From Rhodobiaceae bacterium (GTDB lineage: Bacteria > Pseudomonadota > Alphaproteobacteria > RS24): a stretch of 8,679 bases of DNA. How positions within the stretch are numbered: position 1 is the first letter of the stretch; the number at the start of each line of letters is the position of its first letter. Shown one piece after another: positions 6,752-8,679 of this stretch. Where the stretch lies: NCBI GenBank assembly GCA_002683515.1, contig NYTN01000066.1, positions 1 through 8,679 on the forward strand. Direction: 5' to 3'. The notes under the pieces are model-generated. The model was given only the letters and a program-made list of their open reading frames with translations, did no database searches and had not been told where the DNA came from. The position numbers were made by a program, and so were the translations under genes.

Positions 6752-7066
6752 TCTGATAATTTTGTGTTGGCAACAGGGTTTAATACTCTCGCAGAAAATG
6801 AAAACCGTGCCTTTGATTTAAATGGTGTATCGGTTCTGATTTGTAAAACCATGGATGATATTTACGCAGTTGAAAATATGTGTACGCATCAACTTCAGCC
6901 ACTTGAAGGCGGGCGTATTCGTGGGTGTTTCATATTCTGTCCACTTCATGGGCAGCGTTTTGATTTAAAAGACGGCTCCCCGATTGGTGCCCTTACAAAA
7001 AAACCGATACGGGTTTTTCCGGTCAAAATTGAAAATGAAGAAATTTATGTTGATATGGGCGCTTAA
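6749..7066 (+). CDS. Rieske [2Fe-2S] ferredoxin, small electron carrier (GTG start)
   Basis: A 105-residue soluble protein with a complete Rieske cluster site: Cys45-x-His47-x16-Cys64-x2-His67 (within NMCTHQLQPL and FCPLHGQRF). Size and motif match the ferredoxin component of ring-hydroxylating oxygenase systems (BphA3/NirD-like fold). There is no signal peptide or membrane segment, so it is cytoplasmic. The start is GTG at 6749, chosen because AGGAG (6738-6742) lies exactly six bases upstream. The probable role is to carry electrons from an unseen reductase to the Rieske oxygenase at 2973-4208, although the two genes are on opposite arms of the divergent cluster. It is the last gene of the right-arm operon, 20 bp behind the acyl-CoA dehydrogenase. 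Its stop codon overlaps the stop of the convergent phosphatase gene. It could instead serve another oxygenase elsewhere in the genome. Confidence 0.92.
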   Translation: MSDNFVLATGFNTLAENENRAFDLNGVSVLICKTMDDIYAVENMCTHQLQPLEGGRIRGCFIFCPLHGQRFDLKDGSPIGALTKKPIRVFPVKIENEEIYVDMGA

Positions 7067-7932
7067 TCTGCCGTGAGGTAGCGCTTTTGCAACTCTTCTA
7101 ATTCAGCGGGACCAAGTTCGAGACCTTCTTTGAGGAAATTTTCGATAGAACCATACTCTTCTTGAATGGTTTCGAAACCTGCATTCAGGTAATCTGCCTG
7201 AACTTTCATGACCGCATCCAGCAAATCATCCGCTATGTCCCGCTCAAGACGCTCCTTAAGGTTCTTTTTGCGAATTTCTGTGGAGGCCGCTGTAAGAGTA
7301 TTCGTCAGCAAATAATCTTTCATAATGGTGTCTTCAGGTACCTTAAGAGCAGATAAAATCATCGCTGCGGCAAAACCTGTGCGGTCTTTGCCGCCCATAC
7401 AGTGAAACAGCAGGGGAATATTCTCATCTTCAAGCAGTAGCTTAAAGAAATTAGCAAAAACATTTTTATGGTGACTGACGAATCGGCGATTGGCGGCTTT
7501 CATCATGTCATGCATATGGCTGGCGTCTGATAAATCACCGCTGAAAAGACTGCGCCACATATCTTCAACAAAAGCGCCGCCTTCAAAAACCTCCATCCAT
7601 AAAGTCTGGGTATCTTCCAGCGTATCCGTGCGGCTAGGGGCTTCTTTTCTCTCATGATCTGACCGAAAGTCGATAATCTTACGAATATTAAGTCTTTTAA
7701 AATAATCCATATCTGCGTCGGTCAGGGCAGACAGCCGGTCAGCTCTGTAAATGACACCCCACTTGACGGCCTTGCCTTCCTGATTGATATAGCCGCCTAT
7801 ATCACGGAAATTACGGGGGCCGTCAAAGGGAAGACGCCGCCATTTTTCGCGTTCAGTTTTATCGGTTGCTGCGGGTATGGGACGGGCTGCGCTTGGCGTT
7901 TCATTGGTGTCTTGCGAATTTTTATCTAGCAT
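7063..7932 (-). CDS. Tyrosine-phosphatase-superfamily protein (Y_phosphatase3 type)
   Basis: A 289-residue protein with the dual-specificity/tyrosine phosphatase P-loop HCMGGKDRTG (residues 177-186). Cys178 is the nucleophile and Arg184 the phosphate-binding residue, with the GKDRTG form typical of the bacterial MptpB/LipA-like group that acts on phosphotyrosine and/or phosphoinositides. The family N-terminus is also present: RNFRDIGGY (40-48), WGVIYRADRLSALT (58-71) and KIIDFRSDHERK (85-96). No signal peptide is seen; residues 1-30 are polar and probably disordered. The start at 7932 lacks a strong Shine-Dalgarno. It lies 77 bp downstream of the TetR gene on the same strand and converges on the ferredoxin gene. 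The substrate is not predictable, and a link with the catabolic cluster is not established. Confidence 0.88.
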   Translation of the reverse strand: MLDKNSQDTNETPSAARPIPAATDKTEREKWRRLPFDGPRNFRDIGGYINQEGKAVKWGVIYRADRLSALTDADMDYFKRLNIRKIIDFRSDHERKEAPSRTDTLEDTQTLWMEVFEGGAFVEDMWRSLFSGDLSDASHMHDMMKAANRRFVSHHKNVFANFFKLLLEDENIPLLFHCMGGKDRTGFAAAMILSALKVPEDTIMKDYLLTNTLTAASTEIRKKNLKERLERDIADDLLDAVMKVQADYLNAGFETIQEEYGSIENFLKEGLELGPAELEELQKRYLTAD

Positions 7933-7950
7933 TTTGTCTAACTTTTTAAA

Positions 7951-7965
7951 TGGTATTTATCAAAT
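7951..7965. repeat. Perfect 6-bp inverted repeat upstream of the phosphatase gene
   Basis: GTATTT (7951-7956), ATC, AAATAC (7960-7965). It is a compact dyad about 20 bases before the phosphatase start codon and within the 77-bp gap after the TetR gene. Its geometry fits a regulator half-site pair; an AT-rich stem with a 3-base loop would be a weak hairpin and is not followed by a T-run in the minus direction. It may be an operator, or chance. Confidence 0.3.
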
Positions 7966-8009
7966 ACAGGAACACCCTAGTGAGGCATTGTAACAGAAAT
8001 ATGATAGGC

Positions 8010-8639
8010 TTAGTCTAAATCAAGAATTGATTTTAACCAGTGCATAAACGCATCTCCTGTGGCGACGCGGTCAATATCTTTTGCGGTTAACATAGCCAGC
8101 GCTGCCCCGGTTTCAAACTGTATCGTCTGTTTGGCGCGTTTTGATACATCTGTGTCCTTTGACATTTTTCCAAGACTCTTAAGCCGTGAAAAAAGCTTTT
8201 CTAAATTTATGATTCGTACTGACTCTGCGTGTCTGTACCGAGTTCTGAAAATTGGGTTTTGAGCAGCAAACCCCATTAATTCAAGCCGCACACGCCAGTA
8301 ATCTTTTGTAGTTTCATTATAAGGAAGGCCATTTTTAATGGCCTCAAGAAAGGCAATTGCGGGATCCGAGTGATGAGGGAGCAAGGCGCCTTGTTGCATG
8401 GCCGGTAAGATTTTATCGCTCAATACAGCGCTGATTAGGTCATCTCTGGAATTGAAATGATAGGTCAGCGTGCCGAGCGAGCAATTAGCCTGATTGGCAA
8501 TATGTCGGAATGTTAGCCTGTCTAGTCCATGCATAGATATAAAATCATATGTCACATTAATTAAACCTGCCGACCCGATGCGACGGGGGTGGTTTTTGAT
8601 AGATCTGTCGTCAGTTTTATCTGATGCCTTAACTGCCAT
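8010..8639 (-). CDS. TetR/AcrR-family transcriptional regulator
   Basis: A 209-residue regulator, counted from ATG at 8639. The N-terminal TetR DNA-binding domain spans about residues 18-70, with the helix-turn-helix LTFRHIANQANCSLGTLTYH (42-61) followed by HFNSRDDLISAVL. The remaining roughly 130 residues are the helical ligand-binding/dimer domain, which varies too much to name an inducer. A GTG directly before the ATG (8640-8642) could extend the protein by one residue. ATG is preferred because it overlaps the TGA of the preceding gene as TGATG, a typical coupling arrangement. TetR proteins near CoA-linked catabolic genes often bind acyl-CoA thioesters and repress (family knowledge); the divergent region at 4209-4345 is a possible target. 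Control of the phosphatase or of the gene to the right is equally possible. Confidence 0.93.
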   Translation of the reverse strand: MAVKASDKTDDRSIKNHPRRIGSAGLINVTYDFISMHGLDRLTFRHIANQANCSLGTLTYHFNSRDDLISAVLSDKILPAMQQGALLPHHSDPAIAFLEAIKNGLPYNETTKDYWRVRLELMGFAAQNPIFRTRYRHAESVRIINLEKLFSRLKSLGKMSKDTDVSKRAKQTIQFETGAALAMLTAKDIDRVATGDAFMHWLKSILDLD

Positions 8640-8679
8640 CACGCTTCAATAATGCCCCGCTCGATTAACCCGTTAATCA
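8639..8679 (-). CDS. C-terminal end of an unidentified protein, cut by window edge
   Basis: An open frame enters from the right edge and reads INGLIERGIIEA before a TGA at 8641-8639. The TGA shares its A with the ATG of the TetR gene. Only 12 residues are visible, so no family can be assigned. The overlap with the regulator start is the main reason to believe it is a real gene end. Confidence 0.4.
   Translation of the reverse strand, partial: INGLIERGIIEA

Noticed and set aside
7059..7088. GCGCT...AGCGC inverted repeat followed by TTTT at the end of the ferredoxin gene, as an intrinsic terminator
   Set aside because: The stem is only 5 bp with a 16-base loop and a 4-base T-run, and it lies inside the 3' coding end of the phosphatase gene. 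It is too weak to call as a terminator.

Overview
The window is a compact, gene-dense stretch of bacterial chromosome with moderate to low GC (roughly mid-40s % by eye). It holds a CoA-linked catabolic gene cluster arranged divergently around one AT-rich control region, flanked by a TetR regulator and a tyrosine-phosphatase-family gene. The gene families and the Rieske oxygenase/CaiB/ACAD combination fit a heterotrophic, probably marine or environmental alphaproteobacterium. That taxonomic guess rests on gene content alone and is weak.

Left arm (minus strand, reading leftward from 4208): Rieske ring-hydroxylating oxygenase alpha subunit, then an HMG-CoA-synthase-like protein fused to a DUF35 zinc-ribbon/OB domain, then an SCP2-type thiolase, then a short-chain dehydrogenase cut by the window edge. 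Gaps are 10, 15 and 9 bp, and most of these genes carry an AGGAT-type ribosome binding site, so this reads as one operon. Right arm (plus strand, from 4346): CaiB/BaiF CoA-transferase, acyl-CoA dehydrogenase, and a small Rieske ferredoxin starting with GTG. The 137-bp spacer (4209-4345) contains a 19-bp imperfect palindrome that overlaps plausible promoter elements for both arms.

The plus-strand operon ends tail to tail with a minus-strand phosphatase gene, sharing a TTAA in which both stop codons lie. Upstream of the phosphatase on the minus strand is a TetR-family regulator. Its ATG overlaps, as TGATG, the stop codon of another gene that runs off the right edge.

Working model (inference): a carboxylic acid is converted to its CoA ester by CoA transfer (CaiB) and alpha,beta-desaturated (ACAD). 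It is oxygenated by a Rieske oxygenase fed by the co-clustered ferredoxin, reduced or oxidised by the SDR, and carbon-carbon cleaved or condensed by the thiolase working with the DUF35-bearing partner. No ferredoxin reductase, enoyl-CoA hydratase or transporter is present in the window, and the substrate cannot be read from the sequence. The most unusual part is the thiolase plus HMGCS-like/DUF35 fusion pair, in which the synthase-like domain appears to have lost the usual catalytic cysteine. I saw no RNA genes, CRISPR arrays, insertion sequences or long repeats, and no gene-free stretch over 300 bases.
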